A stretch of 64,000 nucleotides of DNA from Sequoia sempervirens (GCA_007258455.2 VDFB02373365.1:221744552-221808551), one strand, 5' to 3'; numbered from the stretch's first letter, positions 10,896-22,302 are shown. The notes: generated from the letters alone by a model not told the origin. Translations and numbers: made by a program.

Positions 10896-13616
10896 CTAAT
10901 TTTTTTGGATTTTATGACTCAAAGCTTTACATTCATTAGTGGAGTGACCATGAACTCTATGATAGGTGAAAAATGAAGTCTTGTAAGCTTGGTTTTTGCG
11001 AGTTCTGGGAGGGAGGGTGATCAAGTGATCTTGGAGGAGTCTCGACAAGATACACTCTTGATCAATGGTAGAAGGTGGTCTTGTGGCTTGTGTCAAAGAT
11101 ACATCTTGATTAGTAGTAGATGTCATACTTACACAAGTTTCTCTAGATTGCAATATTTTGTTCTCACTCTTATGAGAGGAGGGAAAATCTAGCAAATGTA
11201 AATCATTGGTGTCTTGCGAGATGAAATTGACATTAAGTGAAGGTGTAGTTGTTTGTTTCATGTTTGGATGATGTTCAAGACCACTAGTGTGGAGGTGTTC
11301 AATTAAGAATAATGTAGGAGTATGTGTTGTGAGATTGTTGATGGTGAGTGAAGGTTTGGAAATCTCTATTACAGGACAATAGCCAAGACCATGAGTTGTT
11401 TGCTATTTGATAGGGTTGATAGGGTTGCATATACCTTATTCATTAGCACCACATCCTTTTCCACTATATCCAAGTTGTTTCATGAGCTCATAACCTTTTC
11501 CATAAATCTTTTTCATTACTTTGGAATCGAGTGGTTGTTCATTATTATGTTCATCAAAGGTTGTTGTGTAGTTTTGTTCTTTGTCTAAAGTGGTTAAGGT
11601 GGATGATTTTGAAGGTTCATCTGCATTTTCATTTTACCTATTTGAATTTTTGTGTATGATCTTATACTTTCCCATGAAGTCATGTTCAAAATCCAAGGAA
11701 CCCCAATCATCGTCTAATAGCTTTGTGGCTTGTTCACTATGTTGTTGTTTGTCCTTTTGTTGTGTAGGTTCCACTTGCATGGTTGGTGTTAATGTGTTCA
11801 AGGGGTTCTCTTTGGTTTTCAAAAGTTGCAAGACACTATAAGGCTCATGATTAGCGTCGAGTGTGCACACTTTTCCATTGTAGATGTATTTCATTTTTTG
11901 ATGAAGAGTGGAAGGCACACCATTTATAGCATGAATCCATGGCCTCCCTAGAAGAAAGTTATATGAAAGATCATGAGGCATAACCTGGATTGGTGTGTTC
12001 AATGTGACTTCTCCAACTGTAATAGGTAAAGTGATCACACCAAGTGGTGTCTTTTCGACATTGTCAAAGCCTTTAATAGATAAATATTCGAGTTGAATTT
12101 TTGATTTATCCACATGAAGCCTTTCCAAAAGGTTTACACTACACACATTAAGGTCTGATCCATTGTCAATAAGGGTTTTCTTTATCCCTATTTGATTGTA
12201 TCGAGCAATGATCATGAAAGCTTCATTTTGTTTTTGCACTTCCAAAGGGGGGAGTTCACTTTGGTGGAAAACAATGTCAACATTTATTCCTTGGATCATG
12301 GCTGCTATGTTAGTTGGTTGCGCATTAGAAGGAACATGAACTTGTTGTAAGGTTGTTTGGATGATGTTGTGATAGTGAGGGGAGGCTTGAATAAGATCCC
12401 ACAATGATGTCTTAGCAGGAGTATTCTTTAGTTGTTCGACAAGATTGTACTCCTTTCCAATAGGAAGACCTGGTAAGAAAGGTCTAGAGGGTATAGGATT
12501 AGGCAAAGGTAAGGGTGTTGGGGTTGGTTGTAGTGGTTTTTGTGGGTTATTTCGAGTGTTATATGTATGAGCAATGGTATTATAACTTAGCTGCTGTGAC
12601 ACATTAGTTTGAGGTGGGTAGAGGGTAAATTCAAGTTTGTGCGGAGTTTGTTTGTGTGAAGGGGGATAAAGGATGAGTTGAGGTTGAATAATATTAACAT
12701 CCCTTGGAAAATGAGAGTCTAACATAGGCTCTCCATCTCTTTTCAAGGGTATAATATTATTATTAATGTTATCTTTTCCTTGTAAGATGATATTCTCCCT
12801 AGAAGGAAAGTGTTTAGGAGAACAACAAACCTCATGTTTTTTACAATTAAGGCTTGGTTCATCCAAACTAACTTCATCGCAACTAAGTTAATCTTTAATG
12901 GTTGAATGTGTTTGATGATTGCTAGCGGGGAGAGTAGAAGAAGACTCTAGTTGATTGCTGGTTGTTTCTAAGGTCTCATTCTCTCGTACCATTTTATCTA
13001 CCTGACTAGGAGAGCTTGTAATATGTTCATCCAAGTTTGAAAGTTGTAAAATAGCTTCATCACAAGTGGGGGAGGAATCAAGAGAAAGACCACTATGGTT
13101 GTCAAATAGGTTGTCCCAAACGGTAGGAGCATTAGGGAATGGAGGATCAAGGGTTTCATGATTCGTAATAGGGACATCTTCTAACACCAACCTATCCTCT
13201 TTACATCGAAGAGGGATATTAGGAGATTGACAAATTTTATTGTCATGACCATGGAGACTTGGTAAGGTGATGTTTATGAATGTTTCTATGATCTCATGTT
13301 CTTGTTGTCTAACATATTCCAAAGGGGAATGAGGAGATGGACAATCAAGACCCTCAAGACTTGTAACTTCCTTCACCAAGATACCTTCATCACTAATAGG
13401 AGAGGTATCGGGGGAAGAACAAGTAGGATTGTGATGATTGTCTACACTACCATTCTCACCAATGGGAAATCTAAGACCAAGGATTTTATGAAGGGTTTGA
13501 TCATGTTTCTTAAAGTCCTCATTGTTGTAATCAAAAGTGAACTCATAAGAGGGAATTTTGTGCTTATACAATCCACTATTAACGAAATCAAAGCCACATC
13601 TTTTGAAAGAAAACAT
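10896..13616 (-). pseudogene. Protease / G-patch / gag-tail polyprotein of the non-autonomous element
   Basis: A single minus-strand frame of 907 codons (ATG at 13616) is broken only by four stops, near 12888, 11634, 11480 and 11390, with no frameshift. The first 240 residues are Ser/Pro/Asp-rich and unrecognised. A gag/protease linker (SLWDLIQASPHYHNIIQTTL) follows, then a retropepsin-like domain with LIDNGSDLNVCS at the active site and YNFLLGRPWIHA near its end. A G-patch follows (LMKQLGYSGKGCG, then THGLGYCP); G-patches are known glycine-rich RNA-binding modules, also found after some retroviral proteases. The end has YHRVHGHSTNEC, like the CX2HX4HX4C gag tail but with the first Cys replaced by Phe. 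In the Tat element that gag tail precedes the protease, so the order here is permuted. RT and integrase are absent. Confidence 0.7.
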
Positions 13617-14548
13617 GTTATTATGGAAAAGTGCAATGACTTAAAATGCGATGTTTAAATGCAATTATCAAATGTGAAATAAGGTAATTTTCTGATTACA
13701 TTATGCATCAACCTGAAATATGAAATGTGGGAAATACAAATTTGAAATTAAACAATGCATGAAATGAGATAATTTAGGCTAGATCTAATGAAATGCATGT
13801 TACAGAAACTCAGCCAATTGACACAGATAGGTAATGGCACCAAACAAAAGCTTAAAAACAAGGTTTTCATCTCTGTAAAAGGCTGTTTTAGGGGTGAGTA
13901 GGGAATAATTAGCCCAAGGTGGCGACTTAGTCCTAGTAGGGATTTTTGTGAGATTTTGCAAATTTTTCTAATGGATTTTGATGGTCTTTGTATTGTACAA
14001 TGTAGTGCTAAGATGCAAATGCAAAATTTCAGATATTTTCAATGATTTAAGATGCAAAGATGCTCGTAATTGAAATGATTTCAAAATGACTACTCTAAAG
14101 TGATGTTTTTGATTTAAATGCATAAAAAAAATGTTCTTGAAAGTTTCCAGAATTATAGTATATGATACTAGGAGGCTTAGGAAGCACAAAAATGAGGTTT
14201 CTGATGCTATATCAGATAGTGAAAAATCTAGACTGGAACTAAGTCGCCCAGACTGGTGAATTAGTCCTAGTTAGGGTTTTTTGCAAAATTTCAAGAAATT
14301 TTTAATCGATTTTGATGTTTTAGATGTGGTATGATGCAAACCTAAGATGAAAATGAAAATTTATAGAAAAATTTAATGATTTTAGATGTACAAAATGCAA
14401 CCTAAATGCACTTTTTTATGAAGAAATTTTTTGAAACCTAGCATGCAAATTAATCTATGCAAACCCTAATGCAAGGGAAATGAAAGCTAGATCTATGATG
14501 AACTCAAAATAATAAAAGAAGAGTATACAAACATGAGGTTCACCAAAA
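13617..14548. other. 5' leader of the minus-strand element
   Basis: AT-rich leader between the long frame and the 5' LTR (minus-strand sense). It contains two more copies of the gactaagtcgcc-type motif (about 13915-13935 and 14235-14265) and a TGG-starting primer-site candidate next to the LTR (revcomp of 14534-14547). No gene seen. Confidence 0.5.
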
Positions 14549-16196
14549 TGTAGACAATGATTTTGGTGAACCAAATGCTCTCTTGCACTTATAGGGTTTT
14601 TCACCTAAAAGGAGAGAGATGTGGGCCAAAATGCTAATGTCTACACTCAAGATTAATGTAAAAGGGATGCAATGTATTTAAATGTGATGTCTAAATGCAA
14701 TAAGCTGAAAGAAAGATGACTTATTGATGTTAAATCTAAGAAATGTGAAGTGCTGGAAAACACAGTGTTTTATGCAAACATGCTATAAATGACCTAGAAA
14801 TGCAAACAAAACTAGATAGAAAGCTATGAAATAGAATGTGTGCACCTGGAAACTGATGAAGAACATAATGGAGATTGCAAAGACTTTTGAAAATCTGAAA
14901 AATCTGACTTTTGAGCCAATTGGGGACACTTATGCCAAGTTGGGCGACTTAGTCCCAGATCAGGGAAACTGCTCTAGAGCTTGTTTCAGCCAAATGGGTA
15001 TCCAAATCTACAAAAAAAATCTAAAAAACTAGTTTAGTGGGACTAAGTTTCCACTAGTGTCAACTTAGTCTACTTTTGAATTTCTAAAAATTCGGAAGTG
15101 GAAATGAATGGCCTAGGTCTACGCTCTAGTTTCCCACAGGTGTCCACTTCTAAAACTCTAATTTTTGGGCCTGAAAGTGACTTTTTATTGATACTTTTAT
15201 TTTTTCAACAAGGATATGTCTTCAATGAATCTTCAACCTAATCTTCAATGATCTTCAAACCCTTAAAGTTCCTAAATCTACAAGCACACAAGACAAGAAG
15301 GAGAAATGTTGAATGTTAGGGAATGGGGGTTTGCCTTGGTCAAACCCCTTTTTAGGTAATTAAACCAAAATGAGGAAATGAGATAATGAAGCATGAAACA
15401 ATGGAGTTATTGCCTTGCCATGGTGATAGATCTTGAATTTCTGCAACAATAGTTGAAGAATCTTCCCTTGAATGTCTTAGGAAGCTATCTTGATGTCTTG
15501 CAATGATAAAAGCCTAGCTTGCTTGACTTGAGAACATGATGAGTGATGAATGATAAAGAGTTATGACTTAAGATGAGTTAGGAGATGGAAAAATGAGGAA
15601 AAAAACATTATTTATACACAATTATGCCTAAATTCCTGAAAATACCTCATCACAAGCCGACCTTAGGTCTTAAGGAGTAAAAACCTGAAAGAAATTTGAA
15701 TTAATTTTGATTTTTGTGCCACATGGGACTAAGTCGCCAAAGGTGGCGACTTAGTCCACCTGGGAAATTTTGATTGGATGTTAAGGATTAAGATGTATTA
15801 AATGTTTTTTATCGGGTTCTTCAACAAGACACTTAATTAAGGCCTGTAAGTGCATAAAGGGGCCATTTAAAAGATAAGAAAGGTGTAAATATTGATGAAA
15901 AGCCTAGGAAAGTGTGAGAGTTTGTTACAAGACTTTACAACACTTTGAAATAGGTCTTGGTAAGGTTATATAGGTGAATTATAACATTATGGTCTTAGAA
16001 AAGTGTGAAGATGTGTTACAACACCTTACAACACCTTTACAAGACATCATTAAATGCAATTTATTGAGTTTTCAAGGGTCCAAGACTTAGTGTGGATGTG
16101 TAAAATAGTTCACAACACCAAATCAAGGCCTCATTAAGTCTAATTTGTCATTAATTATTCCCATATCAAGCAAACTATACACTTTTTGGTGACACA
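14549..16196 (-). repeat. LTR, plus-strand right copy (5' LTR of the minus-strand element)
   Basis: Direct repeat of 8022-9669 with the same 1648-base length. It holds a perfect 13-bp stem with a 6-base loop at 15726-15757 (ggactaagtcgcc / ggcgacttagtcc) and a weaker one at 15040-15071. The open frame at 14838-15032 is within the LTR and not a gene. Confidence 0.85.
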
Positions 16197-16355
16197 CCCC
16201 ACATTGGAGGAATAAGCCCCCCAGACCTTGTAGGGGGGCATACCCCCCCTCCCAAACTTACCTATTAATAGTAAACCTTATGTAATTGCAAGGTTGAGAC
16301 ACATTTTCCCAACACTTGTAAATAAAAATCCATTTCTAGAATAAGGTTCGTGACA
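16197..16355 (-). mobile_element. Solo LTR in gag, right part (minus orientation)
   Basis: Minus-strand sense starts TGTCACGAACC at 16355 and runs to the nested element; it includes a C-run block (gccccccagacc). Together with 7569-8021 it forms the presumed solo LTR. The boundary at 16355 is where the gag reading frame stops matching the Tat gag. Confidence 0.42.
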
Positions 16356-16800
16356 AAATATTAATGAGTTATTTTTCTAGTATGGACCAAGGAAGGTGAC
16401 TAGGAAGACTCCTCCATTAATGGAGAAAGAAAGTGAAGCTCTCACCATTTTTTCATTTGGTATTGTAAAGGTTGAGCTTTGAAAGTCCATGTTCTATGTT
16501 ATATGAGAAATGGTTTACAAAATTCTCAACTAGTTGTGCGAAAGTGGTAATGGACCCATGAGGTAGGTGTGAAAACCATTCAAGAACTTTTCCTCCCAAA
16601 ACTTGAGGAAAAATTATCATAAGATATATGTTTCTATAGGCCACTTATTAACATTCCTTGAAAAATTCATTTACATGGTCATGTGGGTCTCTTTTTCCTT
16701 TGTATTTTTCTAATTTTGGGTCTTCAAAAATTTGAGGGAAAGGTACTAGTGTTATTGACACATCAAAAGGGTAGGGACATAGCTCTTTAAATTTATATGT
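16356..16800 (-). pseudogene. Gypsy gag core remnant
   Basis: Minus-strand translation gives KELCPYPFD, FEDPKLEKYKGKRDPHDHV, VLGGKVLEWFSHLPHGSI, FAQLVENFVNHFSYNI and ESFTFFLHRWRSL. These match, motif for motif, the gag core of the Tat element at 27084-27785 (NLCPYPFD, FDKYHGMRNPEDHI, LVGHAMEWFSHLPPGI, FASFLQRRRSKA), the retrotransposon gag capsid family. Gag builds the particle that packages element RNA. Stops within the frame show it is dead. It is the upstream half of the gag interrupted by the nested elements; the tail is at 6930-7568. Confidence 0.75.
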
Positions 16801-17720
16801 TGATAGGTGGGTTGAAATATAGGTGGTATATATTGTTGTTTATGAATGCATTGGGTTGTGTTTAGGGGAGATAAATACTATTATTGTTGTTGAAATGATG
16901 GTTGTTGGTAAGTGGGTTAAAATGTTATGGGTGATGGGAGATAGAATGTTATGGATCCTTGTGATGAGGTGTGATATGAAATCATGGTTAGTTGAGAACA
17001 TGTTGGTTGTGGTATGGATAAAGATGGTAAATATTGAATTAATTATGACATGGATAGGAATACTATTTGTTATGGAGGGATATTTTGGCTGGTTAAAGTG
17101 GATTGGATTTTAAGATGAATGGGGTTAGAATATGTGATTTGTTTTGAGGTAGTCGAAATCAAGGTTCTATCATAAGTGAGAGGACTAGATAATGATGTAC
17201 TAGGAAAATTGACTAAAACTTTCTCTATATGGGATAATTATTGAAGGGGAAGTTATTTTTTGTGAAGGCTCATATAGTGGATTTTGGAAGGTGGAGTTGA
17301 TATGGGTTCTTTTTGAATGAGGTTATTAAGTTTGGATTGATCAAAGTTAGGGGAGCGTGTGGTTATTTTTTGTGAATGATCATATAATGGATTTTGGAAG
17401 GTAGAGGTGATATGAGTTCTTTTATAATGAGGTTATTAAGTTTAGACCAACAAAAGTTAGGGGAGAGTGTGGTTCCCTCTATGATTTTTTCTAGGAAACA
17501 CATTTTATGTAAGTTCCCAAGGTGGTCCAAAAGGTTTTTGCAAGGTCATCTTCCATAAATTTTGTAAACCTAGGAGAATAATTTGGTTGGTTTACCATAT
17601 CTTCTTCATTTATCTCATGCTGGATATAGGATTGTAAGTTAACCTTGGGTATAATAAATAGGTGTAGAGGAGTTTGGGTTGTTTTATTCCATGTTATTTT
17701 TGGCTTGCAACCTAGTGATG

Positions 17721-19280
17721 GGTGGCATGAACCTATAACTCTATTTTTTATTTTGTTTTGGGGTTTTATGATTATTTTTTAGTTTTTGAAAATCAAGTTA
17801 TGAAATGACAAAAATATAAAATATTAAAGCTTAGAAAGGATAACATTCCCCTTTTAGCTTAAAGCATTGAGGTTTAATCTAACATTGACAAACATGAAAG
17901 ACACAATAATAGTCATAATACTATTTAATTAGTTGTGTTGATCCTTCTAGGCCCACGTATATGATATCTATTGAGTAATGGATAGCTAGGGAATGCAAGG
18001 TCATGTACCACCTATGCACACCTTACCTTGGAGGGAAAAACATCACCAAAATTTATCTCTATCTCCCCACTCTAAAAATACATTATTCGTAATTTCTTGG
18101 GCCTAACTGGTATCCAATCCACCATATGGAAGGATGAATTGAGGTCTTAAACTAGAATAAATAGGATTCTAGGGGTATCCTCTATATACCACATGGGTCT
18201 ATAAGGCGTAATCTATGAAGATAAATTTGAAAAATATCAAAATTCTAGGAGAAGAGGGTAACCCACTCTTCTCCTTCACTCTTGAAGGTATAAAGTTCTT
18301 TAAGGTTTAGCCTAAATGACAAGATTCTAACTTTTAAGAGACACTTGATTCAACCCTTTCTCTTTATACTCCATTGAAATACTAGAGTTGAGTTCATACC
18401 CTTGGTGATGAAATCCAATTCAAGCCTCCTAAAAATAGATTTTAGAATGATCCTCAAGATCATCGAAAAGAACAAGAGGGGAGCATACACAATATAACAC
18501 TTCAAGATTAAAAGATAATGTTAAATTAATTAACCAACTACAAATGTGAAAGTTAATTTTAATCAAGCAAGAAATGATTATAAAACACACAAAAGAGGAC
18601 ATGGAAAATATAAATAAAAGAGGTCTATAAACAAGTCTTCTTTAGTTCATTATGTAAAACCACAATATTAGAAGTTTGAAAGTTTTATTCTCTGATTTGT
18701 GAGAGATAGTTTTCAATTTTTCATTCTTTGGCCAAAAAATAATGTTATATTCAAAGAGTTAGCCAAAACATAAAATAAAATGACACCATCATATTTTTCT
18801 TGATTTTTTGATAATTTTAAAAAAATCCATTGAAATTGGACTTCATATATAAATGTTACAAATATTCAAAGTTTTAAAATGAAGTATATAATTAAGAAAA
18901 ATATGCCTAATTAATCACTAGTTCTTAATCTAAAAAAATGACCTAGTCCACCATATAGGGCTCAAAACTAACTTTTCAATGCCTATAAGAAATAAAAAAC
19001 TCAGTTAGCATGGGAAAATTTAAATTCTTTTTAGTGGAAGGGAGTTTTTGAAAAAAAAGAAAAGGGGCATGGGTCAAGTCTTTATCTAAGTGGTTAAACC
19101 TATGTTAATTGAATATACAACCAAAAAGGAAGAAAATTAAGAAAATTAATTCTTAATAATATAGAAATGTGTAGCAATTAAATTATATTCTAAAATGTAC
19201 AAATCCATATAAATATACAAATCACCAAAGAAATAGCCCAAAAAATAATCTTTTTGTTTAAATATTTTATTGCACCAAAA
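17721..19280. other. AT-rich spacer, no gene seen
   Basis: No coding domain, terminal repeat or RNA gene was recognised. The last five bases before 19281 (caaaa) nearly match the taaaa after 45116 and may be a decayed target duplication of the outer element. Confidence 0.5.
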
Positions 19281-19987
19281 TGTTGGGATTAGGTGTTGTA
19301 CACCTTGAATAAAATGAAATGTTATAATTTTTTTATTAAATAAATATTTAGTGTAGTGCATCTAGGAGGTGTGTTTAACCACATTAGATATTTATTTGGG
19401 GTCACTTATAAAGTTGTATGTAACATTGGGTTAGTTATTTTATGTGTGGGAGACATAAAATAATTAATTGGGAAAAAATATTTAATGTTTATATCAAAAA
19501 GTAAATGAGGGGTCAATGGTTTTGTGTACTCATGGTTTTATCTTACCACTTGTTTGTATTTGTGTGAGCTTGTGTCTATAAAAGAAAACAAATGTTTAGT
19601 GGTTAAGGCAGGTTGGGTGAGTGGACTATCACAATATTGAGTCTTTTTGAGGAGTGCATATGTGAAGCATGACATGGGATGTGTGGATTCATGCTTGGAC
19701 ACATGGAGGATGCACAAGAGAGGCTTGATGTTTCAGAAGTGTTTATTGTAACTCTGTAAGTGCATGTATTATTTTATTGTTGAATAATAGATAGAGTATA
19801 GATGCTTTTGGAGGTTGGGTTTTTCCCTATTGAGGATTTTCCTAGGGTATATCTTATGTTATCTTGTGAATTGTCTATTTGATATTTGCATTATAATTAT
19901 TCTATAAACCTTCATGCATGCTTTTCTGTCATGGGGTTACAAAGGAAATGGATTTAACATTCTAGGTATTATACATGTATTTCCTAA
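19281..19987 (+). repeat. 5' LTR of the outer Copia-type element
   Basis: Direct repeat of 44393-45116. It is cut after cctaa by the Gypsy insertion; its last two bases are at 40424-40425. A TATA box (tataaaag) at 19577-19584 is shared with the other copy. The minus-strand open frame at 19146-19361 crosses its start and is not a gene. Confidence 0.85.
19577..19584 (+). promoter_or_regulatory. TATA box in the outer 5' LTR
   Basis: tataaaag about 296 bases into the LTR, conserved at 44707-44714 in the 3' copy. It is the likely core promoter of the Copia-type element. Confidence 0.6.
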
Positions 19988-20076
19988 TGTATACATGGAA
20001 AATATACCGACACACTTGATCCTGGTTACTAACATCATTTTGTCTTGAATCATCTTGTTAGCTAATCATCACTCTT

Positions 20077-20320
20077 CATCCCTTAATTAAATAAATCATC
20101 ATTTATCTGATTAAGTCATTCTCTCTTGTTAATTAAATAAATCAATGTTATTTGATTAGCCCTCCTTTGTCTATTTAATTAAATAATTCATTTTATTTGA
20201 TTAAATATCTAAAGTCATCTTATTAAATTAAATAACTCAAACCTTATTTGATTTAATCTGACATCATCCTCTTTAATTAAATAAATCAAAATCCTTTATT
20301 TAATTAAATCTAAATCATAT
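20077..20320 (+). repeat. AT-rich array of self-complementary units in the LTR
   Basis: About five imperfect units of roughly 45 bases each carry ttaattaaataaatca followed by ttatttgatta, so each can fold back on itself. The same array is in the 3' LTR at about 39270-39500 with small indels. Confidence 0.7.
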
Positions 20321-20483
20321 TCTCCTCAACTTTGATTTAAATCAACCCAAAAATATAAATCAAATTGTCACATCATCTAATCCCTCATTAAATTAATTAA
20401 ATCTTGATTAATTTAATCCTAATCACCTAAATCTTCTAGATATTGCCACTTGCACATGAAAATACATTTAATTAATTTATTAA

Positions 20484-21962
20484 TGTTGGAATAGGTGCCT
20501 CAATTCTTACTGGCATGCAACTCCTAAAGGGCAAAGTCACTGTGACATTATTGATGTCTGGTCGACTAGCTGTTTTGAATCCTTTTGAAATGTTCATGTC
20601 GCCAAGACAATGCTGCTGTCTCGCCGACTGGTGTTGTCGCTATGACTTTTTAGTATTCGCTGTAACCTTTTGCCGAATGGAATGTCTGGTCGACAGAGCT
20701 ACATGCGTTTGGTATCGGGTGTCTTCAGTGAGACTCCTAGCGACTGGAGTCGTCGGAGTAACAAAAGACTTTGGTATGAAGTCTTAGCGACTAAAGAGAG
20801 TCTCACCGATAGCATATGGTCATCGGCGTGACACAAAGGTCTCGGGAAGAACTCTCAGCGACTGATGAAGGTCTCACCGACGGGGATACACTTGGAGTCT
20901 TCACGGTGACAAAAAGACTTTGGTATGAAGTCTTGGCGACTTGGAGAGTCTCGCCGATAGTAAAAGGTCTTCAAGATGACATGTTGTGCTCGGTGTGATG
21001 TCTTGGTGAAAGACAAATGTCTTGCCAACTGTCGGATGCTTTGGTGTAAGTAAGAAGTCTCTGTGTAAAGTCTTGGTGAGCGGTAAAGTCTTGCCGACGA
21101 GTGTTCCTTTCGGCATGACTTGAAGACTTTGGTATGAAGTCTTGGCGAACTGCGGTAGTCTTGTCGATGGCAAGGTAGAGGTCATTGTGACTTGTGAGCA
21201 TCGATATGAGTCTTTGAGGAAACTCTTGCCGATAGGAATGAAATGGATATCAGTGGTTTTGGTATGACTTGTGGCATTCGCTATATCATCTTGCCGACTG
21301 TTGGATCTTACGCCGATATCATCAGTGAAGCATTTGAGCATCGATGAGACACTTCTTGTGTCTCACCGACATGCAAACTCAGTTGAATGTTCCTTTGACC
21401 ATTTGACTTTCCTATGTGGCGTCTCGTGGATCAATCAGAGGAAGTGAAATTCAAATAGTTGGCAGTTTGATTTTTGCAATAGTTGCGACGCTGGAGTTGA
21501 ACTGTATGCAAAGAAAAATATGCAATGGGATGGAAACTTTCTATGATGGGTAATGGCAGATAAGGATGGACAACAGATAGAAATTAGAATGTGTTAAGAT
21601 TTAAATGAATCATTCTAAGTTGGACAGTAATGAAAATCTGTGAGAGCATTTCTGTAATAGAGGAAGAACAGTGAATGAAGAAACTATAAAATTGATACCA
21701 GAGAGTTGTGTCTCCGCATTGTATGTAATTTGTTGATTACTAAAATACAAAGAGATTCGACTTGGTGTGGTGGGTTTTTTCCCGAAAGGGTTTCCCACGT
21801 AAATCTGGTGTTCATTTGTCTTTGTGTATTTTTTCTATTTCTGTAAATGTTTCATGTGTGTCTTAATTGGATTGTAATTTGGAAATTAAAAAGTACTGTC
21901 TGCATTCTTCCTTGTGGTTTTGACATTAGGAAAGTTGCTTCCGCACCTTTGCTTTCCTTACA
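20484..21962 (+). mobile_element. Solo LTR nested in the Tat 5' LTR
   Basis: A 1479-base segment starts TGTTGG and ends CTTACA. It is flanked by perfect attaa duplications (20479-20483, 21963-21967) and is absent from the 3' LTR, where the site reads tttattaaatccc. Near its end it carries ttcccgaaagggtttccc, typical of plant LTR R/U5 regions, giving plus orientation. No internal domain is present, so it is a solo LTR left by recombination. The minus-strand frames at 20901-21341 and 20971-21201 arise from its internal repeats and are not genes. Confidence 0.88.
20755..21240 (+). repeat. Degenerate minisatellite inside the solo LTR
   Basis: Units of about 70-80 bases repeat the pattern agactttggtatgaagtctt, ggcgact, then gagtctcgccga; clear copies start near 20762, 20910 and 21126, with more diverged ones between. 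It is far richer in CpG than the surrounding LTR. Confidence 0.7.
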
Positions 21963-22294
21963 ATTAAATCCCTATTTTCTCTCAACATGGAATCTTTAGG
22001 AGAATATTCCTCCAAGTTTGAAAATTCCTCCAATTGGATTTGTCCTTCCAACAAGACATTCATTCCCTCTTACATGTCCTTGTGCATTGAACCAAGTGGC
22101 ATTTAATTCATTCTTTTCTCCCTCCAACAAGTCATTTCACAAATTTGAAATTCCACCTAATAAAATTTATTGTGCACATTCATCAAAATGTGCTCAAGCT
22201 TCCTCCATTCACATCTTGACAAGTGGCACTTTCCCATTGGATGTTGAATGATCCCACATTGCTCCATTTTTCTCATTCCTCCATCTTGTCTTTC

Positions 22295-22302
22295 TATAAA
22301 TA
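22295..22302 (+). promoter_or_regulatory. TATA box in the Tat 5' LTR
   Basis: tataaata, conserved at 39999-40006 in the 3' LTR. Likely core promoter for the genomic RNA. Confidence 0.65.

Larger units (their letters stand above)
8022..16196 (-). mobile_element. Non-autonomous Gypsy-derived LTR element, minus strand
   Basis: Two direct repeats of equal length (1648 bases each, 8022-9669 and 14549-16196) begin TGTAGACAATG and end GACACA, as LTRs do. On the minus strand the 5' LTR is the right copy. Next to it lies a TGG-starting primer-site candidate (tggtgaacctcatg, revcomp of 14534-14547), and next to the other LTR a purine-rich tract (revcomp of 9670-9692). The interior has one long minus-strand frame with protease, G-patch and gag-tail motifs, and no RT, RNase H or integrase. 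It would need proteins from a full element to move. Flanks are ctgcg on the left and cccca on the right, so no target duplication remains; this may reflect later rearrangement. Confidence 0.8.
5940..17720 (-). mobile_element. Decayed Gypsy element on the minus strand, interrupted by nested insertions
   Basis: Minus-strand remnants occur in the expected order gag (16356-16800), gag tail (6930-7568) and protease region (6060-6602). Each resembles the same part of the better preserved Tat/Ogre-like element at 19988-40418, so the two belong to one family. The nested material (7569-16355) lies within gag. No RT, RNase H or integrase was found beyond the protease, so the element is truncated or its remainder is lost at or beyond the gap. 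Outer boundaries are estimates; no LTRs were assigned. Sequence from about 16810 to 17720 is the likely gag N-terminal and leader region and is too decayed to read. Confidence 0.6.

Noticed and set aside
8011..16210. C-rich blocks on both sides of the 8022-16196 element considered as a target duplication
   Set aside because: They are similar in composition (gccccctagactg, gccccccagacct) but neither adjacent to the element ends nor identical.
20901..21341. 146-codon minus-strand open frame
   Set aside because: It runs through the minisatellite of a solo LTR and its apparent repeats follow the DNA repeat. No domain.
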